DNA from: Linnemannia hyalina
Lineage: Eukaryota; Mortierellomycota; Mortierellomycetes; Mortierellales; Mortierellaceae
Direction of reading: 5' to 3'
Assembly: GCA_019671135.1 (NCBI GenBank)
Contig: JAHRHY010000003.1
Span: forward strand, 682,001-746,000
Length of the DNA: 64,000 nucleotides
This document shows, piece by piece, positions 47,229-59,910 of this stretch. The notes under the pieces were generated by a model. The model had not been told where the DNA came from and did not search any database. It saw only the letters and a program-made list of their open reading frames with translations. Within the stretch, counting starts at the first letter, position 1. Every line of letters begins with the position of its first letter. The translations under genes and the position numbers were made by a program.

Positions 47229-48331
47229 ATGTCAACCGTCGTACTGGAAACCTCCATGGTAAACTACAAAAGACGCAAGCACAAAAGATGCCTCAGGGTC
47301 ATTGCAGGAATGAATATAGAACGAGCCTGGACTGTGCGACCTAGTACTGATGTCGGCTGCATGTTTTCTGAACTATTAGGGAGAGATCACCATCGAGCTC
47401 TACACAGAGCACGCACCAAAGACCTGCAAAAATTTTTATGAGCTGGTACGGATCAGTCACCATGGATATTCATTGTTTGTTTAACGGCTACCCTGTCGCT
47501 TGAGACGCAGGCTAAAGTCTGCTACAACAGTGCACTCATAAGCTGCAATTTTTTATTTGATACTCTACTCCCTGTAGGCAAGGAAAGGCTACTACAATGG
47601 AGTCGTCGTAAGTAAACAGCGACATCTTTATCAAAGTGGACATGTGTGAATCGAGATCATCAGGAGCATAAAGAGGAGTTGTACTCACAAGCGAAATACT
47701 ATTCCGTTTGTTTCTCTATTCTTATATCCATTTCAACACGGTTATAGTTCCACCGCATTATCCCAGACTTTATGATTCAAGGAGGAGATCCAACAGGCAC
47801 TGGCCGTGGAGGCAAATCCATTTATGGGTAAGTTGGGCTGGGTCATACCAGGCCAGTACAGCCGTTACATAATGACAGCACGATCTCAAGGAACACATGT
47901 CTGACTAAATGAGGCCTTTTTTTTAATAGAGACAAGTTTGCTGATGAATTCAACTCAGCTCTGAAGCACTCGGGAGCCGGCATCCTCAGCATGGCCAACT
48001 CTGGACCCAACACAAACGGATCACAGGCATGTCGACTTTCTTACGATATTTTTTGACACTCAGTCCAACAGTGTCGTTTTTTTCTTCGGTGATACGAGGA
48101 GCACACGCGTTTGGTTTAATGTGAGCTAATATGTATCTGCTATGCCTTTGGTTTCAATTGACATAGTTTTTCATTTCATTGGCGCCAACGCCGTGGCTGG
48201 ACAACAAGCACACCATCTTTGGACGAGTTTCGGCGGGTATCAAGGTTGTGAACAGGATGGGACTTGTTGCTACAGATGCCAGCGACCGTCCCAAGGAGGC
48301 CGTCAAGATCATTAGTGCCCGAGTCGAATAA
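47229..48331 (+). CDS. PPIL1: PPIL1-type spliceosomal cyclophilin (peptidyl-prolyl isomerase)
   Basis: Six exons, join(47229..47258,47380..47445,47578..47607,47748..47827,47930..48026,48167..48331), 155 residues, the usual length for fungal PPIL1 proteins. The sequence [73 protein letters not shown] and [12 protein letters not shown] contains the complete cyclophilin active site (the Arg and Phe of [11 protein letters not shown], Gln of FMIQGGD, Trp of PWLDNKH, His of KHTIFG). [15 protein letters not shown] is typical of PPIL1, which binds SKIP/Prp45 in the activated spliceosome. Five introns in a 468-base coding sequence is dense even here. The fifth intron (48,027-48,166) begins GC, not GT, after NGSQ; the reading demands this, so it is a GC-AG intron. 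Confidence 0.92.
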
Positions 48332-49271
48332 ATCACCACTGGGTAATAGCCTTGATCGAATTCATCTTCAATTGCTTCATTATTAATTAATTTTGCGGGG
48401 ATGGCAATGGCCTTCGATTGAAGCAAAGGAGTATCCTTCCTCCTTGCTAATGACTGTCTGCGCAAGTTGAGCACACCGTCCACCACCAAGAGACATGTGT
48501 TTCGAGTGATGTGTATTTCGATGTATCTTACCCAGTCTCTCTTACAGTCATCGTCGGGGGAAAGCAGCCAGACTGGCAGTTGAGTTGAGCAGATAAGAAT
48601 AACCATAAAAACAACGTGGAAATGAAATGAAGGGGAATCAATTGAAATGAAGCAAAAAAGGGCGAATGTCAGATATTGTCATATGAAAGACAGAGAAGAA
48701 TGCGGGACTTCATTTTCGACTGGACTCTGGTCTACTACCGATCAACAGGGAAACCTGGGGGGAGGGAAACTTGGGGGGAGGGAGGGATTCCCTTTTTTTT
48801 TCTTCTCTTCTTTCTTTTCTTTCTTTTTTCTTTCCGCACAATTACTTCTACTTTCCCACCCGTCTTCCTCACCTTCCCCCAAACCGTTTTGTCCTCTTCT
48901 GTCCACCTGCCACTTTTTTTTTGCTATTTCTTTTGCCTCCGACAGCTTTGGTTGTCTCTCCCCCACCTTCGTCTATCCCCTTCCAGCCAACGGCAATCGA
49001 CCCCGCTCAACTAAACCCGGCGTCCGGAAACACATGGACCCTGTTTTCCCTTGGCCCATTCCGCCTTTTTGAGCAAAGTTCGCCCGAGCTGTGCCCTTCA
49101 CTAAACAGCTGTCCAAATCATCCTCCTCCTTAATCCTCTCACTTTCCAACTGTTTTCTTTCCTTCCTCATTTCATTTTTCGCTTTCTCACATTCCCTTTC
49201 TTTCATCCAGGAATTCTATACAACAAGCCCGTGACCTTGGACCCAACTCCTTCGCCTCTTCCTTCTGAATC
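48332..49271. other. Promoter and leader of the Zn(II)2Cys6 gene
   Basis: No gene supported over 940 bases. From about 48,780 onward the plus strand is T/C-rich up to the ATG at 49,272, as expected for a long fungal 5' leader. Confidence 0.5.
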
Positions 49272-52200
49272 ATGGGCAAGAAGGCAGCTGCCCCCGCTAG
49301 CAACCGGGACGACCGCCAGTCTTCAGAGTCAGGCGCCGACAACGACGACCACGACCACGACCACGAGAATGACCACGACCACGACCACGACCAGGACCAC
49401 GAACAGGATCACAATGGCAGCGACGAGGCAACACCTGTCAAACGGAAGCGCCTCACACAGGCATGTGATCCCTGTCGCAAGAAAAAGATCAAGTGCGGTA
49501 TGTCCGTCTTCGCTTCATTCATTCAGCAGCAGCAGCAGCAGTGGCATCTTCTTTATCCCTTTTTTTTGCCTCGCTGTCACTCGAAGTCGACTCTTTGTTC
49601 ATGGTTGGTCATCGGGATTGCTCAAAAAAAGTATAACGGACGCCGTCTGAACGCACACGCAATCCTCAAGGCTGTCAACAATTTGCTGTGGTGGGACATG
49701 TTTGCACGCGATCGGCTCGCTAGATAGAGATGCTGGCGTGGTTCAAGTGCATGGGCAGACTGATGATCGAGTGCTGTATGGACACGAGCTAATATACGTA
49801 ATACTGTACGACCTTCCCAACTTTAGATGGCATCAAACCGAGTTGCGCCAATTGCCTCAAACTGAACGGCAACTGCACCTATCTCCCCAGCATGAAGAAG
49901 CGTGGCCCCCGCCAAGGATATATCGAGCTCTTGGAGAAGCGACTGGACAAGATGGAGCAATTGCTTCAACATGGGCCTTCTGCGGTTGATCCGGAGCTCC
50001 TCGACTCAAAGTCGCTTCTCAACTCGCACCTCCGTCCTGGCGCAAGACGATCGTCGTCGCCTCCTGTTGATGAGGCTGAAAGAGAACCGAGGAAACGACC
50101 CGATCCGGAAGAACGCTACTTTGGAACAACCTCTGGATACACCAAACAGCACACAGAGTACGACAAGCAGAACGATCCGGGCAATGACGTTATTGGGCCC
50201 AAGTACAGTTCAGAGTCAACATTTCCTCACAAGGAACGACCCAAGAAATCGCTCTACGGCATTAAGGACGAGGTCCCCCGGAAGGAGATTCTCGATCACC
50301 TTATCGAGCTGTTCTTTGACTCGATCTATTTTCAGCTGCCCATCATCCACCCCGGAACGTTCATGAAACAGTACAGGGAGGGTAAGGTCTCTCCCAACCT
50401 GCTGAACGCAATGTGCGCTGCAGTGGCTCGGTTCTCGAATCATCCAGACGTTGTCACAACTCCCGCCTTCCTTGCAGGAGAGCCCTTTGCGACCAACATT
50501 CGCGCTGTTCTGGTGGATTCGATCGACGTTCCGACTGTCTCAAACGTCCAGGCGCTACTTTTACTGTCGATGTACGAGTACGGAGCAGCGAGAGGTCCTC
50601 GAGCATGGATGTTTGGTGGAATGGCCGTTCGCCAGGCACAGGAGCTGGGGTTGAACCGGGAGGACAGCAGCCCGGTGTTTTATCTGAAGGGAGACTGGGT
50701 AATGCGAGAGACGAGGCGGAGGACGTTTTGGGCCTGCTTTATACTGGACATCATGGCTTCTTCATCTTCAGGACGGCCCAAGATGATGGACGAACGAGAC
50801 TGTGAGGTATTGCTGCCGAGTGAGGACCACGACTGGTATGAGGAGCGCCCTGTTGTTACGGAGATGCTGCAGGAAGATCACGATTCGTCGTCTGGGACTG
50901 AGCACGATCCATCTTCAAAGCCTGTTGAAGAGGATTGGGAGAGCAAGGCAGCTGCTCGACATCCTCAATCAGCCATGAACCCCTCTGACGATACCAGCGC
51001 GGAGACGAAATATCATGAGAACCCCGATTCTGAGGCCAAGACAGACGAATCCAACCCTCCCAAAGCCAAGAAGCAGGGGGACAGCCACGTCCTCAGCTCC
51101 TTCGCCTATTTGGTCCGAATCGTTGCAGTCCTTGCCAAGGTCTCTCAATACGTCAACCGACCTCGATCCAAAAAGTCGATCCCTCCAAATGAGCAAGGTT
51201 CCGAGTTCTCGCTGATCGACAACGCCTTGACCGCCTGGCACAAGTCCATTCCACCGCATCTGGCCTACTCGCTAGAGAACGCAAAGATGGTTATGGACAA
51301 GGGGGAGGGCTGCATTATTGTCTTTATGCATGTCATCTATCACACGTCTGTGGTTCTTCTCCACCGACCTATCCTTGCTTCAGACAAGTCGTCCCTGCCG
51401 CTTGAGACCACGTTTGTCGACAACTCTGTCGCTCGATGCTCAGATGCTGCTAGCAAGGTGTCGGATGTGCTGGAGTTTGTTCAGTACTATAAATGCCCTC
51501 CTCGGATCTTCATCTCCGCCTTCTTTGCATACCCGGTTTTCACCACCGCGACCATGTGAGTCTTCTCTCCACGTACATGTGATATCAACTGTTTGATATC
51601 GAATGATTAATTTCACGTCACTAATATTTTTTCTCTCATTCCGTGAAAGTCATATCACAAACGCGTTCGCGTCAGATGCTACAGTGGCATCTAGGGCCCG
51701 CAGGAGTCTGAGCATACATGTCAAGATCTTGCAGACAATGAAGTCGTACTGGTCGATGGCAGACAAGTTCTTCTATATCATCCGCGATTTGTACTCGATT
51801 CAGTCCAAGATCAGCTCTTCTGCGGCCGGCCTCGTCGTCCCCCAAGTGCCGAGCAGCAAAACCCAGGCTGCACCATCGACATCCACTACTAACAATGCTA
51901 ATGGATCGAATGACGCTGCAGGAGCAAGTTCAGAGGCAGGAGTTGTGTCGAAGGATGTGGGACCGGACGGAACCATCAAGCTGGCGTCTATCAGCTCGTT
52001 CTTGAAGAGCGACTCTGGGCTGATTGCGTTGTGGAGACGAGCAACGGAGATGCAAGTCCTGGATGAGGCCAATCAGGAACAGCGCCGACTGTCTGCGTCC
52101 GAGGAGACTGTTAAACGCCCTGTCACTCTGGAGAGGAAGAAGGAGATTGACCCTCAGGACAAGGCCCTTCGGGAGCACCGCGAGAAGATGAATGCACTGG

Positions 52201-53666
52201 AGATCCAGGAAATCAACCAGGAGTTTGACCGACGCTGGAGATCCAAGTTGGAGCCGCGAACCACACGATGCCCTACAGCAAGTATTAGGAGATCCGGAGA
52301 GGGTGAAGCAGCCAAGCACGAGGCGGCGACATTGGCCGAGAAACGCCACCAGGACGAAGACTCTGTCAACCCCAAGGCTACAAAGCAGACCAAGGTCTCC
52401 AAGTCGACCAAGACGAGTCGTTCAGCACCCGTGCAAAGGCCAACAGAGGACGACACTACGGCCGCAGCAATTCAGAGCCCAAAGGAGTCCATCTCATCCC
52501 CGTCGACTTCGAGTACCGGAGGCAGTGATCAGCTAGTCCAAAGCCCGACCACCTATCGTCACTCTGTTCTTCAGCAGCCCCAAGCACTCCAGCAACATGA
52601 CTCATATATCCTGCAACCGATGCGGATCCAGCGCACATCTGGCCCAGCGTCCGGGGCTACTGTTTCTGTGCCTGAAGTCGACGTGAACCGGCATCTATTG
52701 GGCTTGTTTGCGCAGCAACATCAGCAGCAGGAGGCACTATCCAAATCACTCGACATGCTCCAGAACGCCAACATTCAGCGACAACAACAACTTCAGATGC
52801 AACAACAACAGGCTGCTCAGATGTCGTCTCTTGCATTTGGATCTCCAGGAGGATATCCCGGCTCGTTCTTGTCAGCACCGTTGATGAACAACCAACAAAG
52901 CTTTTCTCAGCAAGCAGCTCCTTCGGCGCCCATGTTTGGACTGCCGCTGGTGTATGGAAGCAATTTTGAGGAGAGCCAGGCTCAGAGGATTCAAACCGAA
53001 TCGCTGGGATCGCTTTTCGACTTTCCGTTTCCTCAGGAGGATATCTCGTTCTTGTCGAACTCGTTCCAAGTGCCGCCGATGATGATGCAGGAGACGATGG
53101 GATTCACAAACACTATCAATGCCGGTGGGGTTGGAGGGTCGACAGGAGGTGGGGTGTCGGGTCCAGGACCTCACGGTAGAAGGATGGCGCCCGAGACAGG
53201 ATCGGTAGCGGCAGCAGCAACGGCAGCAACGGCAGCGGCGGTGAGTAATTTGAGTCCGGCCATGTCGACAACATCTTCAACCACGCCGCTGGGCCGGACA
53301 TTGGATGCACAGAGCCCCCCAACAGATTCAGGCAGTCTGTTTAACATCTCTCCTGGTTTGCACTCGTTCCTGATGGCGGATGAAGCGTTCACAAGTGTGG
53401 ACTCAACTCCCAACAACTTGATTCGATACCTGCAGCTGCATCACCAACAGGAGTTACAACAGCAGGAATTGCAGCAGCAGCAGGACATGCAGCCGTTGCT
53501 GAACCAACAGAATTCTTTGATCTTTGACGACTACTATCCCTGGAGTCAGTTATCAACATTACAGCAACAGCAGCAGCCACAGCCACAGCAACAACAGCCA
53601 CAGCCACAACAGCAGCAGCAGTCTCCACTTGATCGTCTTGGTCACAGTCGAAATCATAGCAACTAG
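49272..53666 (+). CDS. Zn(II)2Cys6 transcription factor with fungal-specific regulatory domain
   Basis: Model join(49272..49497,49827..51555,51650..53666), 1,323 residues. Residues 22-48 are a His/Asp-rich tract of DH dipeptides. KRKR then leads into the binuclear zinc cluster, Cys at 65, 68, 75, 82, 85 and 92 (C-x2-C-x6-C-x6-C-x2-C-x6-C), split by the first intron after KIKC. A linker and coiled coil follow (YIELLEKRLDKMEQLL), the usual dimerisation element. The middle homology (Fungal_trans) region includes FFDSIYFQLPIIHPGTF, LLLLSMYEYGAARGPRAWM and RETRRRTFWACFILDIMASS. A Glu/Asp/Ser insert interrupts it (about 400-470). The last 450 residues are Gln-, Ser- and Ala-rich and probably transactivating, ending in PQ/QQ runs. 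It is a nuclear sequence-specific regulator, probably binding CGG-type sites. The target pathway cannot be read from sequence. Confidence 0.92.
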
Positions 53667-54666
53667 AAATACAGCATTCTTCGTTTTTTTGCCTTTTGAC
53701 CCTGGAGCTGTTAATTGAAAAAAAGTGTCAATAGCTGTTCATTTCTCGCTACAAACGCTGAGTCCTAGTCTCGATCCATCCCTTATAACCGGAGCCGGAG
53801 ATATAGAGGTAAAACGGTCAGCGCCATAGCCAACATTCTTGAGAACCTGGAGATGCTCGGGCTCGAGTAGTGTCGCGTCGCCAGCAACTCAGCCTACCAA
53901 GGGTAAGGGCAAGGGCAAGAAGGGCGAAGATGAGGGTGGAAGGAATGAGAGAGAGGATGAGACAGAGGATGAGAGAGAGGATGGGGAGAAGGCATTGCCA
54001 TGGATAACTAGATCCTCAGCAGTAGGATTTAGTCTTGGGTATTTTTTTTAACGAAGATTTTGTATGCAAAACAAGGGCTACCAAATCGTGGACAGTAAGC
54101 AAATGACGTGCAGCAATGGTCGAACAGGTCACAAACGTAATTGCATGGTCGCATGGTGGCCTACGAAGTCCAAAAAGCCCTTTAAGAACGCCCTTGGATA
54201 CGCGACACGGGATTAATGTGTTGACCATCCCAGTTGTGATAGGGTGGGATGCCGTGACGTTGTGGGTGAGTCTCTTGAGAGTGGGGTTCTTTCACATCGC
54301 ACAGACAGGGCCCTTTGCGTGAGTTTTCAGACCGACAAGGAAAAGAGGGTGGCATACGAAGGAGTGTTTCGTCAGTTCTAGTGTAGTCTGCCCGTGGGAA
54401 CAAATCCGGGGTGCGTCTTTTGCGCACAAGCACTTCTCTCTGGGCGGGGTCACCAACACATCGAATCAAAAGGGAATCACCCAAGAATGATTTTTGTTGC
54501 CTTTTTTTTTCCTTCATTTCTTCCTCTTTTCTTTTCAACCCCCACCACTCCTTTCTCTTCTTTCCTATCCCCTCCATTCCTTATCTCTCCTTTCACCACA
54601 CCCTCTCTCCCTTTTATTACCCCTCCTCCTCCCCCACTCATATACATTCAAGAGCAAGCATTGACA
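53667..54666. other. Intergenic upstream of GDH2
   Basis: No supported gene. A GA-rich stretch at 53,900-53,990 gives Glu/Arg/Lys-rich frames by composition only. From about 54,490 the sequence is a T/C-rich leader to the GDH2 start. Confidence 0.5.
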
Positions 54667-57600
54667 ATGTCCGATCTGTTGACTCCCGGATACGTCCCTG
54701 GCCAGACCCTGCCTCATACGGTCAAGAACACCTCGGGATACATCGAGAATGCCTTCCCTGGCAAGGAGGACCAGATGATCCAGGTCACCGAGTACCTTTC
54801 CGAGAAGGCCTTCATCCCTGCCGCCCTTGCCCAAAACGAAGTCTCTTGGTTCTACGGGTACGTATATGTTCAACTACTCTTGCTGGGTGCTTAAAAGGAC
54901 GAGGAAGTGTTCATGTTTCGCGTAGGTTTTGTGTGCGGAAAAAGAAAATCAAAGGAGGGGCATGAACTAAAAATAAAGAGAGGTCAGGGCGGCAGACTGA
55001 AGAATTATTCTTCTTGCTTGCATTCAAAGACAACAACGACGATGGAATGAAGGCCTTTTATTTGTTGAATGGTTGAAGGAATGAGCAAAAAGTGCAAAGG
55101 TGTTGTCAATGACTTGCTAACTTTCTCCTCTTATCCTCTTTCACCCCATCATTCTAACAATGATAGAAACTTGGGAATTGACGATATGTACTTCGCGTCC
55201 GAGTCGGTCGAATCGATCGCCAACCACATCATGGCCCTCTACGGAGCCAAGATCTTTGCCTACACCAAGAACGACAATGGACTCGACATCAACCTGGAGC
55301 GTGAGACTGAGGAGGGCGCCGTCTACATTCATACCTCCCGCCCCGGAGTCTCGCAGCTTTATGGGCCTCAGCACGAAAAGAGGTACGCTTATTATCGAAT
55401 TTGATTTATCAATCAGCTGTTTGTTTTGGACCTCTTAATTATGACTATGAAGAAGGAGAGGGAGACAGGTGGCTGTAAAGAGGGGGGAATGGAAAGGAGG
55501 GGAGGGTGAAGAGTTTACTCCACTGTACGTGAATTGACCAACAGCAGGGACAGGAACAGGACAAAACGACATGGATTTGGAGTCATAGATGAAATCGGGT
55601 CGCTTTTTTAGCGCGCATCATCTTTCTTCGTTTCTTATTGTTATTTGCCGGTGCAGTTTTGTTTGTTTGTTGTTTGCTGTCATGGCTGATAGACGAAAAC
55701 GGAATAGGGGGAGGGGGAAGAACAAGAAGGACGCAATGCCATTGGTACGTTTAGCATTGGGAAAGTATGAGAGGTCAAAACACGGCGAGAAAAAGAAGGG
55801 GCGAGAGGCGTGGGTGGTCATGATCCGGCCCCGAAAAGAACGCTGACAGAAGAGTACAGGGGTTGGATGTTGCGCAGTGTCAAGTAGTACCCATGTTGGG
55901 GACATTGAAGCGCATATTCCGTCTGGACCTGGACGTGGTTATGGACGTGGAGATGTGTGTCTCGAAGGTATGGCTGTTGGTGCATGAATACGACAGTGGA
56001 TCTGGAATAATGAACGGAAGAATTGTGGCTGTCCAGTTCTTCACGTCTCAACAATATGCGATGGCTTAGTCGTGTTGTCTTACTCCCAATGGCGAGGTAG
56101 AGCTGTGTGGGAAATGAGAGGGAGGAATAAGATAGGAGGGGGCAGGGAACCCATGCTGGACGGACTGATCACCCAAACAGCAAACACAGGACTGTACTGT
56201 GCATGCTGTAGTCGTTATTTTTAAACCTTCGTTTTTCCTTTACTCACCAACACAAACACCTTTTTCTGAATAGGATTGACTCCAAGTACCTCGATGTCAG
56301 CAATACAGAGCGCGCCTATCGTCTCGAGTCCTACCGCTCCAAGGGAACCGTCTCTTCATCGTCCTCGACCCAGCTTCGTACCTATTTTGTCCGCGAGTGC
56401 TCCTTCGTCAACCCCGCCCCCACCAAGGAGCAGGAGACCGACATCCGTGAGACCGCCGACAAGTCCTTCCTCGAGAAGGCCACCGACAACACCCTCGAGA
56501 TCTACGCGGGTGTCATGAAGACCGCCCTGAGCAGGACCGGCCCCGTCATCGAAATGTTTGAGGTCGAAGGCTCCCGCGAGCGCCGTCTCGTCATTGCATA
56601 CAAGCAGCAGACCACACAATCTTTCTTCTCGGCCATCTCGGATTTGTATCATTACTACGACCTCTACTCGACCCGCAAGTACGTCGAGCAGTTCTCGAAC
56701 GGCGTCACGATTGTTTCGCTCTACTTGAACCAGATCCCCAAGTCAACCGCCCCTCCAATTGAGCACTCGATCCACCAGATCATCAAGGAGGCCTCGCTCA
56801 TCTACTGCTTGCCCACCACGCCCCTCCAGTCGTTCTTTCAGACCAACAAGCTGTCCGTCCAGGAGTCGATCTATGGTTACATTGGATGGATCTTTGCCCA
56901 GCATTTCCTCAACCGTCTTGGATCCGAGTACTCGTCCTTGGTCAACATCCTGGACCAGAACAACTCGGCCCATCAGGATGTGCTTACCAAGATGAAGAAA
57001 CGTCTCCGTACCGATACCTTCACTCGTGATTATGTTCTCGAGATCATCAAGATGTACCCCGAGCTGGTCAAGTTACTCTACATCAACTTCGCCATGATCC
57101 ACTATGTCAACCCTGCCATCAATTCGCTCAAGCCCACCCTTTCCTACCAGCGTCTCCGCACCGACACTATCTTGACCGAGGAGGAGCTGTACGAGAAGAT
57201 CAGGCGCACGACCTCTAACTCGCACGAGCTCATGGTCTTTGAGTCCTTCCTCATCTTCAACAAGCATGTTCTCAAAACTAACTTTTATCAACCCACCAAG
57301 GTTGCCCTCTCCTTCCGCATGGATCCCAGTTTCTTGCCCGAGATCGAGTACCCTACCAAGCTCTTTGGAATGTTCCTCGTCATTGGATCAGAGTTCCGTG
57401 GCTTCCACTTGCGATTCCGAGATGTTGCTCGTGGCGGTATCCGTATCATTCGCTCCCGTAATCGTGAGGCGTACTCGATCAACTTGCGCTCGCTCTTTGA
57501 CGAGAACTATGCCCTCGCCGCGACTCAGCAGCGCAAGAACAAGGATATTCCCGAGGGCGGTTCCAAGGGTACGATTCTTTTGGACGTCAACCAGCAGGAC

Positions 57601-58932
57601 AAGCCTTTGGTCGCCTTTGAGAAGTACGTTGACGCCATTTTGGACTTGTTGATTCTTGGACAGACCCCCGGAATCAAGGAGCGTATTGTGGACCTGTACA
57701 AGACACCCGAGATTCTGTTCTTTGGTCCTGATGAGGGAACTGCTGACTACATGGACTGGGCTTCGGCTCACGCCCGTGAGCGCGGCGCGTCGTTCTGGAA
57801 GGCTTTCACAACCGGCAAGTCTCAGTCTTTGGGAGGTATTCCCCACGACCTCTACGGAATGACCACCCGCTCGGTCCACCAGTATGTCTTGGGTATCTAC
57901 CGAAAGCTCGGACTCAAGGAGGAGAACTGCACCAAGCTCCAGACTGGAGGACCCGATGGCGATTTGGGATCTAACGAAATCAAGATTTCCAAGGACAAGA
58001 CCTGCGGTATTGTCGATGGATCGGGAGTGCTGTACGATGCAGAGGGCATTGACCGTGCTGAGCTGACTCGCCTGGCCGAGAACCGTCTGATGATCTCGAA
58101 CTTTGATGTCTCCAAGCTGTCGCTCAAGGGATTCCGTGTTCTTGTGGATGAGGCCAATATCAAGCTGCCCTCGGGAGAGGTCATTGATGACGGTCTTTCG
58201 TTCCGTAACAACTTCCACTTGAACCCCATGGTCCAGTGCCAGGTCTTTGTCCCCTGCGGTGGTCGTCCCGAGTCGGTTGATCTTCAGAATGTCGGGCGTC
58301 TTTTGGACCACGAGAACCACCCCCGGTTCAAGTACATTGTCGAGGGCGCCAACTTGTTCTTCACCCAGGAGGCACGTCTGCGTCTGGAGCGTGCTGGAGC
58401 GATTGTGTTCAAGGATGCCTCAGCCAACAAGGGAGGAGTCACGTCGTCGTCGCTGGAGGTCTTGGCTGCCTTGTCCTTTGATGATGAGGAGTTTGCCGAG
58501 CACATGCAGGTGACTGAGGACCATATCCCGGCCTTTTACCAGGATTACGTCAAGGAGGTGCAGGTGATCATTGAGCGCAACGCCCAGTTGGAGTTTGATG
58601 CCCTGTGGAAAGAGCACCAGCGCACGCGTACACCCCGGTCGATCTTGTCGGACGATCTCTCATTGGCGATTGTCAAGCTGAACGAGAACCTGCAGCACAC
58701 CTCGCTGTGGGACAATGTTGCGCTCCGCAAGGTTGTGTTGGAGGAGGCGTTCCCTAACCTGTTGTTGAAGCAGGTTGGGCTGGACACGTTGATGAAGCGC
58801 GTTCCTGAGAACTATGTGCGTGCCATCTTTGGATCGTACCTGGCCTCGCGCTTTGTGTACAAGTACGGAACGGAGCCCAGTCAGTTTGCCTTCTTTGAGT
58901 TCATGAGCCCTTACTTCAGCAAGATCCAATAA
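54667..58932 (+). CDS. GDH2: NAD-dependent glutamate dehydrogenase, large fungal type
   Basis: Model join(54667..54857,55167..55382,56274..58932), 1,021 residues, close to yeast Gdh2 (about 1,090). It converts glutamate to 2-oxoglutarate and ammonium with NAD, the catabolic branch of nitrogen metabolism. N-terminal regulatory region (MSDLLTPGYVPGQTL, then YFASESVESIANHIMALYG); the catalytic part has RFRDVARGGIRIIRSR, PEGGSKGTILLD, FFGPDEGTADYMDWASAHA, a nucleotide-binding stretch TGGPDGDLGSNEIK, VPCGGRPESVDLQN and EGANLFFTQEARLRLERAGA. These match the large GDH family and not the small NADP enzyme. The second intron is 891 bases, by far the longest in the window, and I see no missing coding sequence in it. 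Start: first ATG after a CT-rich leader. Confidence 0.95.
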
Positions 58933-59910
58933 TCCTCCTTTTTCATTTTTATTATTTTTTCGTTGCAGTCGGATAGAGTGGTATCCATGTTCCTTCTTTT
59001 GTATAGTTTCCTTTTTTTTCATAAATCATCATTTCAACGGTACCTTGAGGCTTCTACTTCTTCATGTACAGCTCCAAGAAAACATGAGAGAAGCCATCAT
59101 CTCGCGGACTTTAAGGCGCACTCACCTCTCTTTGCCATTTGTGTAGAAAGGATAAAACATTTGGTGGGTTGAAAAGGACCCTCGCAACACATGGCGTTTT
59201 CTTTGATGGTCTCGACGCGTTCAAGAAAAAAACAAAAAGAAAGAGAATCTGTTCATGACAATTGAATGGATGCTTTTTACCTTTTCATTTCCCGTTTTGC
59301 GTCAGTATCGCTTCAAAATAAGATATCATGCATCCACGGACTAGGTCTCTCTCGCCGTGTACCAGTGAACAAAGAACTGAACAGCTTATGAAATAAAACT
59401 CCATCTCTGGTTCCTTCGAGGCTTCTCTTGTTATTCTTTGCCCGTTTTATTCACTCTTTCCCCCCTCCCCCCCCCCCTTCCCACCCCGCCAGCTCCATCC
59501 ACTTTAAACGCTTTTTTATGGAGTAATACTGCTATTGCAGGCACAATCACTGATAACTTTATCTGTCTCAGCGAGAGATTCAAGTCATGATCACAAAATA
59601 AAAATCGTTCGTCGTAGAAGGAGAAAAATATCTCGGGCAACAGCGACTCTCTTTCATTCTACTTGCAGTTCAAATGGCATCTGGTGAGGCCATAAACGAA
59701 AGAATACAAAATGGATAGGAACAAACATTGGGCTGAAACATTGGGCTGAGTGGGCCGTGACCGGTTGTGGATGGGCTTGAGCTGCTTGGCACTCCTTGCT
59801 CTCTCCTCCTCTCCCTTTCCCATCCATCTTCTGCTTTCCCTTCGCATTCTTCTCCTTTCCCTTCGCTCTCTCCCTCTCCTCCTTGTTCTTCTTCATACAA
59901 AACGTCACGC
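58933..59910. other. Intergenic between GDH2 and PPT1
   Basis: No gene supported. It contains a C-rich run near 59,461-59,482 and a T/C-rich leader from about 59,790 to the PPT1 start. Confidence 0.5.

Noticed and set aside
54182..54577. 131-codon minus-strand frame upstream of GDH2
   Set aside because: Starts in the reverse of the pyrimidine-rich GDH2 leader and has no family features.
55589..55846. Possible small gene inside the second GDH2 intron
   Set aside because: Lys/Arg/Glu-rich frame explained by purine-rich sequence; nothing to support translation.
57388..58320. 310-codon frame antisense to GDH2
   Set aside because: Shadow of biased codon use in the dehydrogenase; no recognisable protein.
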